Shown: positions 52,189 through 61,013, counted from the stretch's first letter. The stretch is DNA of 61,367 nucleotides from Chloroflexota bacterium (GCA_028874075.1 JAPPLU010000061.1:385-61751), one strand, 5' to 3'. Numbers and translations: made by a program. Notes: generated by a model from the letters alone, not told the origin.

Positions 52189-53255
52189 CTCTGGCCCTCC
52201 GCAGTATCCTGGCCCACTCCCGAAGCCTTGTCGCCTTGGCCAGCCATTGCCTCGGCCAGCAGTCTGTAAGAGTCCAGCCGGTCCGGAAAATTGTCTATGG
52301 CCGTAACAATGAACACCTCATCTACGTCGTATTCCCTTCCCAATGCCAGCAACCGTTCCTTCACCCGCGCCGGTGAGCCGTGTATCACGTTGGCCGCCTG
52401 CACCTCGTAGGTGAACTCTTCCCCCGACTGGCGGCCAAACTCCCTGGCCGCTTCCTCAGAAAAGACAGTGAACGTGCGCCCGCTGGCCAGCCTGATACGC
52501 ACCACGTGGATGGCCCGGGAATAGGTTGCCGCTTTGTCATCCGTGTCCGCCACAATCACCGGCAGGGCCAGCATGGCCTTTGGCCGGAAGTCCAGGCGGT
52601 TGTTGGGTCCGCCCCGGTATGCTGCAATGGCCCGCCGCATTTCCCCCTCGTCGCCGTTCAGGAACAAGGCGAAGACGTAGGGTAGCCCGTGGGCCGCCGC
52701 CATTTCTCCGCTGGCGGCGGTGGTCCCCAGCAGGAAAAGGTCCGCTGGCTGGGGCGGCAGCGGTGAAGCAATAACCCAGTCCTTGCTGCCGTCGCCGTCC
52801 GGCTGATTGCCCAGGAATCGCCTCAGTTCAACTAATTTCTCCTCTAGCGATACGGCTGGCGTCCCGTTCAGCGGTTGGGGGCGCAGGGCCTGGGTGGTGC
52901 GGGGCATTCCACCGGGGCCCCGGCCAATGCCCAGGTCTACCCGACCCGGCGCCAGCGATGCCAGCACGTTAAAGTTCTCGGCAACCTTGAATGGACTGTA
53001 GTGCTGCAGCATGACGCCGCCGGAGCCAATGCGTATGCGGTCCGTGCGGGCCAGCAGGTGGGATACCAGCACTTCGGGAGAGGAACCCATATTGCGGTTG
53101 GAACCGTGATGCTCTGTCACCCAGAACCGGTGGTAACCCCACTCCTCAGCCTTTTGCGCCAGCGTAATAGTGTGACCCAGGGCAACCTCAGCCGATTCCC
53201 CCTCAGCTGCAGGGCTCTGGTCAAGGACACTCAGTTTAAGTGGAAAATCTGTCAT
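52185..53255 (-). CDS. MsnO8-type luciferase-like oxidoreductase
   Basis: A 356-residue LLM enzyme of the MsnO8 type. It begins [15 protein letters not shown] and has [54 protein letters not shown] and [17 protein letters not shown]. It overlaps the NtaA-like gene by 4 bp, so the two are translated together and probably act in one pathway. The start is ATG at 53255 with AAGAG upstream. Confidence 0.92.
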   Translation of the reverse strand: MTDFPLKLSVLDQSPAAEGESAEVALGHTITLAQKAEEWGYHRFWVTEHHGSNRNMGSSPEVLVSHLLARTDRIRIGSGGVMLQHYSPFKVAENFNVLASLAPGRVDLGIGRGPGGMPRTTQALRPQPLNGTPAVSLEEKLVELRRFLGNQPDGDGSKDWVIASPLPPQPADLFLLGTTAASGEMAAAHGLPYVFALFLNGDEGEMRRAIAAYRGGPNNRLDFRPKAMLALPVIVADTDDKAATYSRAIHVVRIRLASGRTFTVFSEEAAREFGRQSGEEFTYEVQAANVIHGSPARVKERLLALGREYDVDEVFIVTAIDNFPDRLDSYRLLAEAMAGQGDKASGVGQDTAEGQR

Positions 53256-53376
53256 AGCTCTTGGGTGCGTGGTGCGGCTCCGTAAGCGCCGGGATGTATA
53301 AGAAGAAGGGTTAGTTCCGGGTAAAACCGAATTCTACCACAGGGGTCGTCTGAAGGCCGGAAGAGGCAATAACCTC

Positions 53377-53721
53377 TCAGGTTGGCAGGTTTCTTTCACC
53401 GCCGCGCTCCCTGGCCAGGAAACCCATTTCGTGGACGTGGTCTGCCAGTTCCACAGCCTGGGTGGAGCCTTCTCCCCGTATCCTCAGGGTCATTACGTGG
53501 GCGGTGTTGTAGACCGCCACCGGATACGCCAGGGTGAAAGCCCTTGCCCTACTTCGCCCCATCATTGCCTCGTAGGGCGGCAGAAATACCGTCGCCATAA
53601 TTCGCTCGTATTCCTGGGGGCTTCTCACCTGCCCCACGGGGTACCGGTGTTCAACGGTAAGGCCGTTGGTCAGTATAACGGTTATGACTACGAAGTCTGG
53701 CGTCTGGCGCTCAATTGTCAT
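53377..53721 (-). CDS. Small hypothetical protein
   Basis: A 114-residue protein that I do not recognise. It is predicted to be mostly beta strands at the start (DFVVITVILTNGLTVEHRYPVG), with a hydrophobic centre (ARAFTLAYPVAVYNTAHVMTLRI). There is no signal peptide. GGAG lies 8 nt before the ATG. It ends about 120 bp upstream of the MsnO8-type gene on the same strand, so cotranscription is possible. Confidence 0.65.
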   Translation of the reverse strand: MTIERQTPDFVVITVILTNGLTVEHRYPVGQVRSPQEYERIMATVFLPPYEAMMGRSRARAFTLAYPVAVYNTAHVMTLRIRGEGSTQAVELADHVHEMGFLARERGGERNLPT

Positions 53722-53855
53722 GGCGGAACTCCGTTACAGAGGGTAAGGGGCACCAATGTTCCAGGGTCCCGGGAACAGCGACCGCGCATCATGAAATCGG
53801 CAGATACGGCGAATGAAACATCTTTTAGGGACACCGTGAACGGTAATGAAGAATC

Positions 53856-53884
53856 TTGCCCGGAAAATGGGTGGCCCATATAAT
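53856..53884 (+). promoter_or_regulatory. Consensus promoter upstream of the 660-residue protein
   Basis: TTGCCC (53856-53861), a 17-bp spacer and a perfect TATAAT (53879-53884). Transcription would begin near 53891, leaving a leader of about 250 nt before the ATG at 54145. Confidence 0.7.
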
Positions 53885-53935
53885 CCATTAAGGGATTTTA
53901 TGCTAAACTAATTCTATTATTTCATACTTTCGAGA

Positions 53936-54061
53936 CGATTTGATCGAGGGCCAAAGGCCGCCGCCTTCCACACAAAGAGCTCAACCCTCCCATCACTGCG
54001 GAATGGTTTAGATGTCAAGCGGACGTTTATCGATGTCCGGCCTTTGTAGGGTATCAAATCG
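53936..54061 (+). ncRNA. Structured leader RNA candidate
   Basis: CGATTTGAT (53936-53944) pairs with ATCAAATCG (54053-54061), and CAAAGGCC (53952-53959) pairs with GGCCTTTG (54039-54046): two perfect coaxial stems around a 7x6-nt internal loop and a ~79-nt closing domain. It lies inside the predicted leader of the 660-residue protein gene. A further CAGGC-GTCA-GCCTG hairpin is at 54108-54121. It matches no riboswitch that I recognise; paired inverted repeats of another origin are possible. Confidence 0.55.
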
Positions 54062-54144
54062 TTAGATTTACTCTCCAGGATTAAAGTCTTGTTGGATTCT
54101 ACTGAAGCAGGCGTCAGCCTGAATCTGGAAAGAAGGAGATAGCG

Positions 54145-56127
54145 ATGGCGACCCAACCCACAACATCGGCGTCGCCACCCAGCCTTTCCTCCTTCCTCGC
54201 TGTCTCCCAGGACTGGCTGGGCGACGACTACGCTGGCTATGTAATCAAGGTGGTTCTGGATGCCCGGGACCAGATTCCTTCCGAGATCAAGCGGGCCCTG
54301 GACGCCGCCATCCGCAACAGTGGCGTGAGAGTTCCCGGCGCTCAGTTCCAGCACAAGGACGTTGAAGAGGCTCCGACTCATCACCTGCAGTCGCCTGTTT
54401 TGCGTAGGATGCACTCCTCCGACGAGCTTACCGAGGCGGTGCTACGGGCCTGGGTAGGCATCCAGGGAGACCTTTACGAGAGTGTGGTCCAGCACCTCCA
54501 ATGGAACGATGAGCCTACCTATGGCCCGGACCGCAAGGAACTGACTTTTCGGGGTTTCTGGGACGCCCGGGATTGGCTGACCAATTACAATCAGTTCCTG
54601 GCCGACCGCACCGGCTTTGACCGCAACGACGTGGGGCTGATGCTTTGGTACGTTTCCGGCAAATTACCTCCGCCCCACTCCGAGGTTGTTGACCCTTCTG
54701 AGATAGTTGACTTCGAGCACTGGAAAGAGCTTCTTTTGGCCCTGCGTCCCGATGCGTCCCAGTGGGAGCATGCCCTGGAGTTCGCCGCTGCCATTGGCGA
54801 AATAGTACTGGAAAAGGAAAAGCAGCGAGCCAGGGATGCAGTCAACCAGCTGAAGGCCAAGGTGGAGGATATCTGGCTCGAGTTTTCTGACGAACTGGTC
54901 TACCTGGAAAAGAATATAGGCCAATGGGGCGCGGCCAGAAACATCCAGCCCGAGGAGGCCCTGGAAACCCTGGCCCGGGTTAACAACCTGGATTCGCTCT
55001 TAAGCCAGTACAGCCCCATTCGGGATCAGGCCCAAAGTCGCAGCGTAGAGTCTTCTAGGGCCGGCCGACGTGCGGAACTGGAAGCGGAGATAATCTCCAC
55101 GGTTTCCGAACTGGAGCCTATCTTTGATCCTTCGAGGAGCCCCAGGTTGTCGGAGCCCGAACTGACTATTGATGCTGACACCTCTGAACTCGAAGGAGTC
55201 TGGGACCAGGAAGCGGTTAGCGAGGCGCTGGTGGATCTGGCGGAGACCGGTGATACGGAACCTGCCGACGGGCATGAGGAACTGCTGCCCGTTGACCCGG
55301 CAGCGTGTCAGCCTGAGCTGGAAGGTTTGACCCTTGCGGACGAATATGTAGCAGCCGTGCCTGAAACCATGGATTTGGCGCCTGATGCACTGACCCCCGT
55401 ACCTGAGTCGTTGAGTCCTGCGCCTGATGCGCCGACGCCGGTTCTCGAATCGTTAAACTCCAGGCTGGAGGCGCTCACACCTTCGGTAGATTCGCCGGAC
55501 GCAGAACCGGAACAGAGCCAGCCCGCCGATGTTAACGTCAGCATTCTGGCGGGGCTGCAGTCGTTGCGGGAGGATCTGGAACAGCTTAAGGAACAGTTGT
55601 CTGGCGCCGGGGGAGCCGGCAACTCCTCCCAGGGATCCGGAGCCCTGGAGGAGGGTTTGACGCTGGACCCCGCCAGCGGTGTGCAGGAAAGTGGCCTTGC
55701 CGGGGCATTGATGCGCGCCCGCGAGTGGTATTCCAATAGGCTTGTCTTCCGGCTGAATGCCGAGTCCTGGGTGGCGGGCAACCCCTTCGAAGATCCCCAG
55801 TCAGTCTCCGATGCCCTGGAATGGCTGGCGGCAACCTACTTTTCGGCCCGCCAGGGGGAATTCGACCACGCCCAGCTGAACGAGTCCCTCTACCGCGCCT
55901 GTCGCTGGAAGTACTCCAGTAATCAGGCCGATAACGCCTTCTTCCAGAGCGAGGGCCACTACCGGATGCTGGTCAACGGCCGCGCCTATTTCCTTAACGA
56001 GACCATCGGCAAGGGCGTGGGCGAAGATCCCGTCAATGCCATCCGCATCGCCTTTTACTGGGACCGCCAGCGAGAGCGGGTCGTCATAGGCTACATCGGT
56101 CAGCACAAGCCCGACACCGACTCCTGA
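54145..56127 (+). CDS. Unrecognised 660-residue multidomain protein
   Basis: I do not recognise this protein. Residues ~1-300 are predicted globular and helical (DDYAGYVIKVVLDARDQI, FRGFWDARDWLTNYNQFL), ending in a coiled-coil-like stretch (EKEKQRARDAVNQLKAKVEDIW). Residues ~310-490 are acidic, Pro/Ser-rich and disordered with repeats such as PDAPTPVLESL; a short coiled coil (LQSLREDLEQLKEQL) follows. A compact C-terminal domain (~545-660) has HYRMLVNGRAYFLNE and RIAFYWDRQRERVVIGYIGQH. That strand pattern recalls small RNase/toxin-like folds, but this is a weak inference. AAGGAG precedes the ATG. Confidence 0.8.
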   Translation: MATQPTTSASPPSLSSFLAVSQDWLGDDYAGYVIKVVLDARDQIPSEIKRALDAAIRNSGVRVPGAQFQHKDVEEAPTHHLQSPVLRRMHSSDELTEAVLRAWVGIQGDLYESVVQHLQWNDEPTYGPDRKELTFRGFWDARDWLTNYNQFLADRTGFDRNDVGLMLWYVSGKLPPPHSEVVDPSEIVDFEHWKELLLALRPDASQWEHALEFAAAIGEIVLEKEKQRARDAVNQLKAKVEDIWLEFSDELVYLEKNIGQWGAARNIQPEEALETLARVNNLDSLLSQYSPIRDQAQSRSVESSRAGRRAELEAEIISTVSELEPIFDPSRSPRLSEPELTIDADTSELEGVWDQEAVSEALVDLAETGDTEPADGHEELLPVDPAACQPELEGLTLADEYVAAVPETMDLAPDALTPVPESLSPAPDAPTPVLESLNSRLEALTPSVDSPDAEPEQSQPADVNVSILAGLQSLREDLEQLKEQLSGAGGAGNSSQGSGALEEGLTLDPASGVQESGLAGALMRAREWYSNRLVFRLNAESWVAGNPFEDPQSVSDALEWLAATYFSARQGEFDHAQLNESLYRACRWKYSSNQADNAFFQSEGHYRMLVNGRAYFLNETIGKGVGEDPVNAIRIAFYWDRQRERVVIGYIGQHKPDTDS

Positions 56128-56473
56128 ATCGCTATTAACGAGCATTCTCTCCTAAGAAGACCTCTGATCAAGCCCTTGGTCCCGTCCAATTCAGGGGGTA
56201 TGGGTTCGTATGGGCGGGTTTCAAACCCGCCCTGGCAGCCCGTTGAAATCCCTCAAGAATGAGAAACCAAGTGATTCGGAACGCTGCCTCAAGCTCCTGA
56301 CTCCTTGACGGGGGGAAGTCAGGTATGAGGGAGACGCCTCTTCAGAAGTTTCCTCCCCGTGTGCCGACGGGCCACCAAATGACTCTTGAGGCAGCTTCCT
56401 GACAGTCAACAGTTCCCCGGAAGCTGTTTCCGTAAACATGGTGGCGTCCGGCAACAGTGCGGTTTTGTCCGGC
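56128..56473. other. Intergenic region between convergent genes
   Basis: It holds a terminator-like hairpin (56212-56232) and a looser CAGCTTCC/GGAAGCTG pair near 56393-56426. No credible gene. Confidence 0.5.
56212..56232 (+). terminator. Hairpin after the 660-residue protein gene
   Basis: GGGCGGG (56212-56218) and CCCGCCC (56226-56232) around TTTCAAA. No T-run follows, so it may work with both convergent genes. Confidence 0.5.
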
Positions 56474-57037
56474 CTACCACAACTCCCCACCTGCCCGCCA
56501 TTCCGCGGAAAGCGGCTGGGTCGGGTCCATCGGCAACGTTACCGGCAGCCTCAATATCATTACCCGTTCTTCCGGCGTAGGAATCAGCAATTCCGTGTCC
56601 TTTGCCGGCTCCTTGTCGGGGCGGATGAACAGGGGCCCCTGCCAGTATTCCCAGCCCAGGTGCCCGTATAGCCCGGTATCCGCGGGGCAAAGGGCGGCAA
56701 GGTCATACCTGTCGACGGCAGCCCTCTCCATCACCAGCCTCATGATTCCGGCTCCGATTCCCCGATTTCTGTAATTTGCAGCGGTCGCCACCAGTTCCAC
56801 GTATGCTGTGCGCAGCAGCGGACCGTCCCCTGCCTGAAGCCACCGGGTAACGATCATCCCGTGGCCCACCAGGGTATGACCGACCCGTGCCAGCACGTGC
56901 GTATCCGCAACGTAGGCGGCGAACAGGTGGGAGACGTCCTCGCCATAGGCTTCGTTGCAAAGCAGGACGATCTCTCCCCTTTCCAACTCGTCAAGCCGGC
57001 CGGCCTCTAAAACTTCCAGGCTAAAGCTGCGAGACAT
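56474..57037 (-). CDS. GNAT acetyltransferase resembling aminoglycoside 2'-N-acetyltransferases
   Basis: A 187-residue GNAT-fold acetyltransferase. The acetyl-CoA loop is NYRNRGIGAGIM after YVELVATAA. The C-terminal part (YDLAALCPADTGLYGHLGWEYWQGPLFIRP, then LPMDPTQPLSAEWRAGGELW) follows the AAC(2')-I pattern as I recall it (YEGVAV, RRLYASRGW..WHGP, ..DWRAGDVW). Whether it modifies aminoglycosides cannot be said; the parent family includes chromosomal enzymes with other roles. There is no ribosome-binding site: a strong hairpin ends 12 nt before the ATG at 57037, in the gap after the NHL gene. Confidence 0.78.
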   Translation of the reverse strand: MSRSFSLEVLEAGRLDELERGEIVLLCNEAYGEDVSHLFAAYVADTHVLARVGHTLVGHGMIVTRWLQAGDGPLLRTAYVELVATAANYRNRGIGAGIMRLVMERAAVDRYDLAALCPADTGLYGHLGWEYWQGPLFIRPDKEPAKDTELLIPTPEERVMILRLPVTLPMDPTQPLSAEWRAGGELW

Positions 57038-57049
57038 TCAACAACAAAA

Positions 57050-57076
57050 GCCCCCGCGGTTGGTGGGCGCGGGGGC
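57050..57076 (-). terminator. Terminator between the NHL and acetyltransferase genes
   Basis: GCCCCCGCG (57050-57058) and CGCGGGGGC (57068-57076) are perfect 9-bp arms. On the minus strand TTTTGTTGTT follows, then the ATG of the acetyltransferase at 57037. It ends the NHL-gene transcript or attenuates expression of the acetyltransferase. Confidence 0.8.
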
Positions 57077-57111
57077 CGGAACGCCATTAAAGTTTAACGG
57101 GGTAAAAGTGA

Positions 57112-58158
57112 CTACAGGCGGGCCCCGTCGTACATCCCCACGAAGTAGGGATCGATCTTCCGATATATCTGGATCCGGTTCCGCTGGGAGTCCACGATGA
57201 ACAGCCGGTTATCGTCGTCGATTTCCACGCCGATGGGGCCCCGCAGGAACTTCTCCCGCTCCAGGCCCTGGGCGATCTCCCGCTGGAGCTTCATGTCCGG
57301 GTTGGCGTCCAGCTTGGTGATGCCCCACTTGGACAGGGTGGCGTCTCCCATAATTACCGAAATAAACAGGCCGTTGCTGTCAAACACCTGCACCCTGTCA
57401 TTGTCCCAGTCCGCCACGTAGATGATGCCGTCATTGTCCACGGCCACGCCGGTGGGCCGCTTGAACTGGCCCTCTTCGGTGCCGGTGGAGCCGATCTTCA
57501 TCAGGAAATTGCCGTCGGCATCAAACTTCTGGACCCGGTCATTCCGCCAGTCGGCAACGAAAATGTTGCCCTCTTTGTCAATGTCGATGCCCCAGGGCAT
57601 ATTCAGCTCGCCGTCGCCGCTGCCGAAGCTGCCAAAGGAGGAAATGTACTGCCCGTCCTTGGTGTACTTCTGGACTCGGTTGTTGCCCGTGTCCACCACC
57701 ATCACGTTTCCGTCGGCGTCAAAGTGGATGCCGGAGGGCTGGTTGAACTGTCCCTCGCCGTCGCCCACCACGCCCCAGGAACCCAGCCAGTCGCCGTCCT
57801 TGGCGAATATGGCGACCCGGTTGAGCCACTCGTCGGTGATGTACAGGTTCTCTTCGCTGTCCAGCGCAATGTCCGTGGGCCAGACCAGCGAACCGTCCGA
57901 AGCGTTCTCTCCCGTGTCCATCAGGTCGCCGCCCAGGCGGCCACCGTTGCCGATTTCGCCAATGTAGTCCTCGTCAACCGTGCAGACGGTTATCCGCTTG
58001 GAGTCGGCCCGGTAGTCATAGGCCCGGTTGACAACGTACAGCACGTTGTCAGCCCCGCGGGCCACGGAAACAGGATTCTTGAAGCCGGGTCCGGCCTCTT
58101 CACCCCTTCCAATGGTATGGGTGTAACGGTAGGTTACACCTTGAACTTGCGTAGTCAT
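57112..58158 (-). CDS. NHL-repeat beta-propeller protein
   Basis: A 348-residue protein with about six NHL repeats. Repeats read WPTDIALDSEENLYITDEWLNRVAIF, QPSGIHFDADGNVMVVDTGNNRVQKY, MPWGIDIDKEGNIFVADWRNDRVQKF, RPTGVAVDNDGIIYVADWDNDRVQVF and GPIGVEIDDDNRLFIVDSQRNRIQIY, plus an irregular first one. There is no signal peptide. The second ATG (58158) has GGAG at better spacing than the first (58164). It follows the DUF1501 gene on the same strand after a terminator. It is probably a binding or scaffold protein. Confidence 0.9.
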   Translation of the reverse strand: MTTQVQGVTYRYTHTIGRGEEAGPGFKNPVSVARGADNVLYVVNRAYDYRADSKRITVCTVDEDYIGEIGNGGRLGGDLMDTGENASDGSLVWPTDIALDSEENLYITDEWLNRVAIFAKDGDWLGSWGVVGDGEGQFNQPSGIHFDADGNVMVVDTGNNRVQKYTKDGQYISSFGSFGSGDGELNMPWGIDIDKEGNIFVADWRNDRVQKFDADGNFLMKIGSTGTEEGQFKRPTGVAVDNDGIIYVADWDNDRVQVFDSNGLFISVIMGDATLSKWGITKLDANPDMKLQREIAQGLEREKFLRGPIGVEIDDDNRLFIVDSQRNRIQIYRKIDPYFVGMYDGARL

Positions 58159-58183
58159 TCTCATCTCCGCCAGGCAAGTTAAA

Positions 58184-58207
58184 GAGAGCGCCGGTTAAGG
58201 CGCTCTC
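58184..58207 (-). terminator. Terminator after the DUF1501 gene
   Basis: GAGAGCGCC (58184-58192) and GGCGCTCTC (58199-58207) pair perfectly around GGTTAA; the minus strand continues TTTAACTT. Confidence 0.75.
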
Positions 58208-58221
58208 CCTTTGCCCTGGTC

Positions 58222-59361
58222 TTACTTCTTGATGAAGTCCATCTTCTCGAAGCTGCCGTTGACGATGGGCTTGGCGTCCAGCCCGAACCAGTCTTCCAGG
58301 ATGGTGGTGTACAGGCCTCGGAAGTCGTTGTTGAAGTGCAGGTCGCCGTCCAGCAGCTTATCCTCTTCCAGGGACGGATACTCGCCATACAGGCCGCCCT
58401 TGACGCAGTCGCCAATGATGTAGGCGGCGCCGCCCGAACCGTGGTCCGTGCCGGAACCGTTGTCGTGAACCCGGCGGCCGAACTCGGTGAAGACCAGCAG
58501 CATCACGTTATCGGAAGCGTTGTGCTCCTTCAGGTCCTGGTAGAAGTCATTGACCGTGCGGGAAACGTTCGTCACCAGATTGGCGTGAGCCGTCAACTGG
58601 GTGGCGTGGGTGTCGAAGCTGTTGTAGGGAGCCGTGGTATACAGCACCCGGGTGCCCAGGCCGGCGCAATGCACCTGCGCGATGTTGCGCATGTACTGGC
58701 CGATTGAGCTGTCGCTGTACTCGACGGACGAAGTGTACTGGGCGGGAGCGGTGGCCAGAATGTCGGCGCCCTTCAGCGCGTCCATGCCGGTCTGCGACAG
58801 GTAGTCCACCACCGGGCCCTGGCCCATGGCCGGGGAGTACATGCGGGCGAAGATGTCCAGCGCCTCAGACCGCTGTTCCTGTTCTTCGATGGTAGTCAGC
58901 ACGCCATAGGACTCCAGGTTGCCCACGGAGGCCACCGGCACGCCGCCGGCTACCATGGCCCGGGGAAGGCCCCGGCCGAAGTTTACGCCGGTAAGCACGT
59001 TTTCCTTGCTGGGGTCCAGCTCCTTGATGGCCCGGCCCAGCCAGCCCTCGTCTGCGATCTTTTCCGGTTCGCAGGTGTGCCAGATGTCCATGGATCGGAA
59101 GTGGGACCGGTTGGGTACCGGATAGCCCACGCCCTGGATTACCGCCACCTTGCCCTCGTCATAAAGGGCCTTGAACTCGGGCATGTTGGGGTTGATGCCC
59201 AGCTCGTCGTTGATGGGCATCACCTGGTCCACGGGTATGTGGACGTTGGGCCGGTTGTCCATGTACAGCGGGTTCGTGTACGGGACAAAAGTGTTCATGA
59301 AGTCGTTGCCGCCGGATAGCTGAAGAACTACCAGGACCGGATCTTTCTTGGTGCTGGTCAT
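58222..59361 (-). CDS. DUF1501 protein (alkaline phosphatase/sulfatase-like fold)
   Basis: A 379-residue DUF1501 protein. The family has an alkaline-phosphatase-like fold: VLVVLQLSGGNDFMNTFVPY at the start, HFRSMDIWHT, YNSFDTHATQLTAHANLV and VFTEFGRRVHDNGSGTDHGSGGAAYIIG, with several likely metal ligands. Most family members are exported by the Tat system; this one begins only seven residues before the core and has no signal peptide. The start has a very strong GAAGGAGGAGAT. DUF1501 is usually partnered with DUF1800, as here. Confidence 0.92.
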   Translation of the reverse strand: MTSTKKDPVLVVLQLSGGNDFMNTFVPYTNPLYMDNRPNVHIPVDQVMPINDELGINPNMPEFKALYDEGKVAVIQGVGYPVPNRSHFRSMDIWHTCEPEKIADEGWLGRAIKELDPSKENVLTGVNFGRGLPRAMVAGGVPVASVGNLESYGVLTTIEEQEQRSEALDIFARMYSPAMGQGPVVDYLSQTGMDALKGADILATAPAQYTSSVEYSDSSIGQYMRNIAQVHCAGLGTRVLYTTAPYNSFDTHATQLTAHANLVTNVSRTVNDFYQDLKEHNASDNVMLLVFTEFGRRVHDNGSGTDHGSGGAAYIIGDCVKGGLYGEYPSLEEDKLLDGDLHFNNDFRGLYTTILEDWFGLDAKPIVNGSFEKMDFIKK

Positions 59362-59395
59362 ATCTCCTCCTTCTATATCTAACCTGGTTGTTTTC

Positions 59396-59442
59396 CCGGC
59401 TTCCTGAATCTTCCGGTCATAGGGGATGGCACAGGAAGCCGG
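59396..59442. repeat. 11-bp perfect inverted repeat between DUF1800 and DUF1501 genes
   Basis: CCGGCTTCCTG (59396-59406) and CAGGAAGCCGG (59432-59442) are exact complements around a 25-nt loop, in the 102-bp gap between the genes. It could tune the ratio of the two transcripts. Confidence 0.55.
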
Positions 59443-59463
59443 TCGGATTCCTCTGAATCGCCC

Positions 59464-60873
59464 TTACGAGAATTGGTATTCCTGGGTAGCCACGATCAGC
59501 TGCATCAACTGGCTCACCTGCGTGGCAAATTCCTCGCTGCCCGTGTGCAGTTCGCTGGCCTTGACGGCCTGGGACAGGAACAGGTCCCGGGTTTCCTGCA
59601 TCAACTCGTAGCCGCCCAGCAGTTCCAGGCAGCCGTCCAGCAGGTCGTCGGCGGATATTACGTCGCCGCGGGAAGCCAGGCGGGACACAATATCCCGCAT
59701 CCCCGGGGAGTCCAGGCGTCCCATTTCGCCGGCGGCGAAGTTGACCCGTTCCACCAGCGTGCCGCTGTCAATCCATTCCTTGCCCGTGTGCCAGCCCTCA
59801 ACCGTCGGCGGGTTCAGCAGGTCCTGACCCATGTAGCGGATCTGCAGGGCCGGATCGTAGAACCGGGGCTTGGGCGTCTGGAAGTCCCCCACGATACGCA
59901 GGGTGCCGCACACCACCTCCGAAGGGTTCTTCACCTTCGCGAACCGGGCGTTCTTGAAGTCGTCCGAGTTGAACAGCACCCGCAGCATGGATCGGAGGTC
60001 ATAGCCGGAGCGGAAGTACTCGTCCTCCAGGGCCTTGATCAGTTCCGGGTACCGCGGCGGGGTGTGCTGCCAGGCTGGGACCTGCGGCTCGTCGGCCACG
60101 AAATAGTTACAAAGGTGGCGGGCAACGAAGCGCGCGGTGGCCGGATGCTTGCAGATAATCCGCACAATATCGTCGCCGTTCCAGTTGCCGGTCTCGCCTA
60201 GGAAGGTCTTGTCTTCGTCGATGTGGTCGAACTTGTTGTAAAGGAACCGGTTGGCGTAGCTGCCGTACGGGTAGCGGGGGATGGCGTTGGCGATGGTCCA
60301 GCCGGTGAAGGCCTGGGCGCATGCCTTGACGTCGTCCTCGCTGTAGTTGGCCTCGCCGTCCATGCCCACGCCCATGGAGAACAGCTCCAGCAGCTCGCGG
60401 CCCCAGTTCTCGTTCACCGCTTCCTTGTGGCTCAGCTGGTTGTCCAGGTAGTACAGCATCGCCGGGTCGGTGGACAGGTACATGAGCAGGTTGTCAAACT
60501 TGCCCATGCCGTGGGCCCGGAAGTTGTTCAACTCCAGCAGGATCTGGCGGGCCCGCATGCACTTGGAGTCGCCCACGCAGAAGATGCCGTGCCAGAACAG
60601 GCAGATCTTCTCTTCCAGCTGCCGGGGGGAGTTGACCATGCGATAGGTCCAGTAGCCCTGGTTGGCCAGTACACCGTTCATGTCCCGCCAGCCGTGCATG
60701 TAGCGGTTCATAACGTCCATCTGCAGGTCGGGCAGGTCCTCGGGGTGGAGCAGTTCTTCCACGGTGGCCTCGTACCCCTTGGCCGCCCGCTGCTCCAGCT
60801 CCTCATAGGACGCGCCAAATCCGGCGCGGCGCATAAGGTGGGCCATCAACATAATGTCGTTACTGTCTGCCAT
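59464..60873 (-). CDS. DUF1800 protein
   Basis: A 469-residue DUF1800 protein, usually helical and paired with DUF1501. It has AHLMRRAGFGASYEELEQ near the start, EEKICLFWHGIFCVGDSKC, ENWGRELLELFSMGVG, DVKACAQAFTGWTI and FDHIDEDKTFLGETGNWNGDDIV, all typical. The ATG at 60873 follows AGGAG at 8 nt; an upstream ATG at 60930 lacks one. No signal peptide is seen, unlike many homologues. Function of the pair is not established; it is common in marine Planctomycetes and Chloroflexota. Confidence 0.92.
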   Translation of the reverse strand: MADSNDIMLMAHLMRRAGFGASYEELEQRAAKGYEATVEELLHPEDLPDLQMDVMNRYMHGWRDMNGVLANQGYWTYRMVNSPRQLEEKICLFWHGIFCVGDSKCMRARQILLELNNFRAHGMGKFDNLLMYLSTDPAMLYYLDNQLSHKEAVNENWGRELLELFSMGVGMDGEANYSEDDVKACAQAFTGWTIANAIPRYPYGSYANRFLYNKFDHIDEDKTFLGETGNWNGDDIVRIICKHPATARFVARHLCNYFVADEPQVPAWQHTPPRYPELIKALEDEYFRSGYDLRSMLRVLFNSDDFKNARFAKVKNPSEVVCGTLRIVGDFQTPKPRFYDPALQIRYMGQDLLNPPTVEGWHTGKEWIDSGTLVERVNFAAGEMGRLDSPGMRDIVSRLASRGDVISADDLLDGCLELLGGYELMQETRDLFLSQAVKASELHTGSEEFATQVSQLMQLIVATQEYQFS

Positions 60874-61013
60874 ACCTTTTACTCCTTCTCTCAGTTTCTC
60901 CGGTTCATCAGCCCGCACTGTCTCAGACAAGCAAATCCGACAGATACAGTTGGGCTGATGCGAGAGCTTCGCCTAAGGTGGCAACTGCTTTCTGCCGGTA
61001 TATGTGCAGTGGG

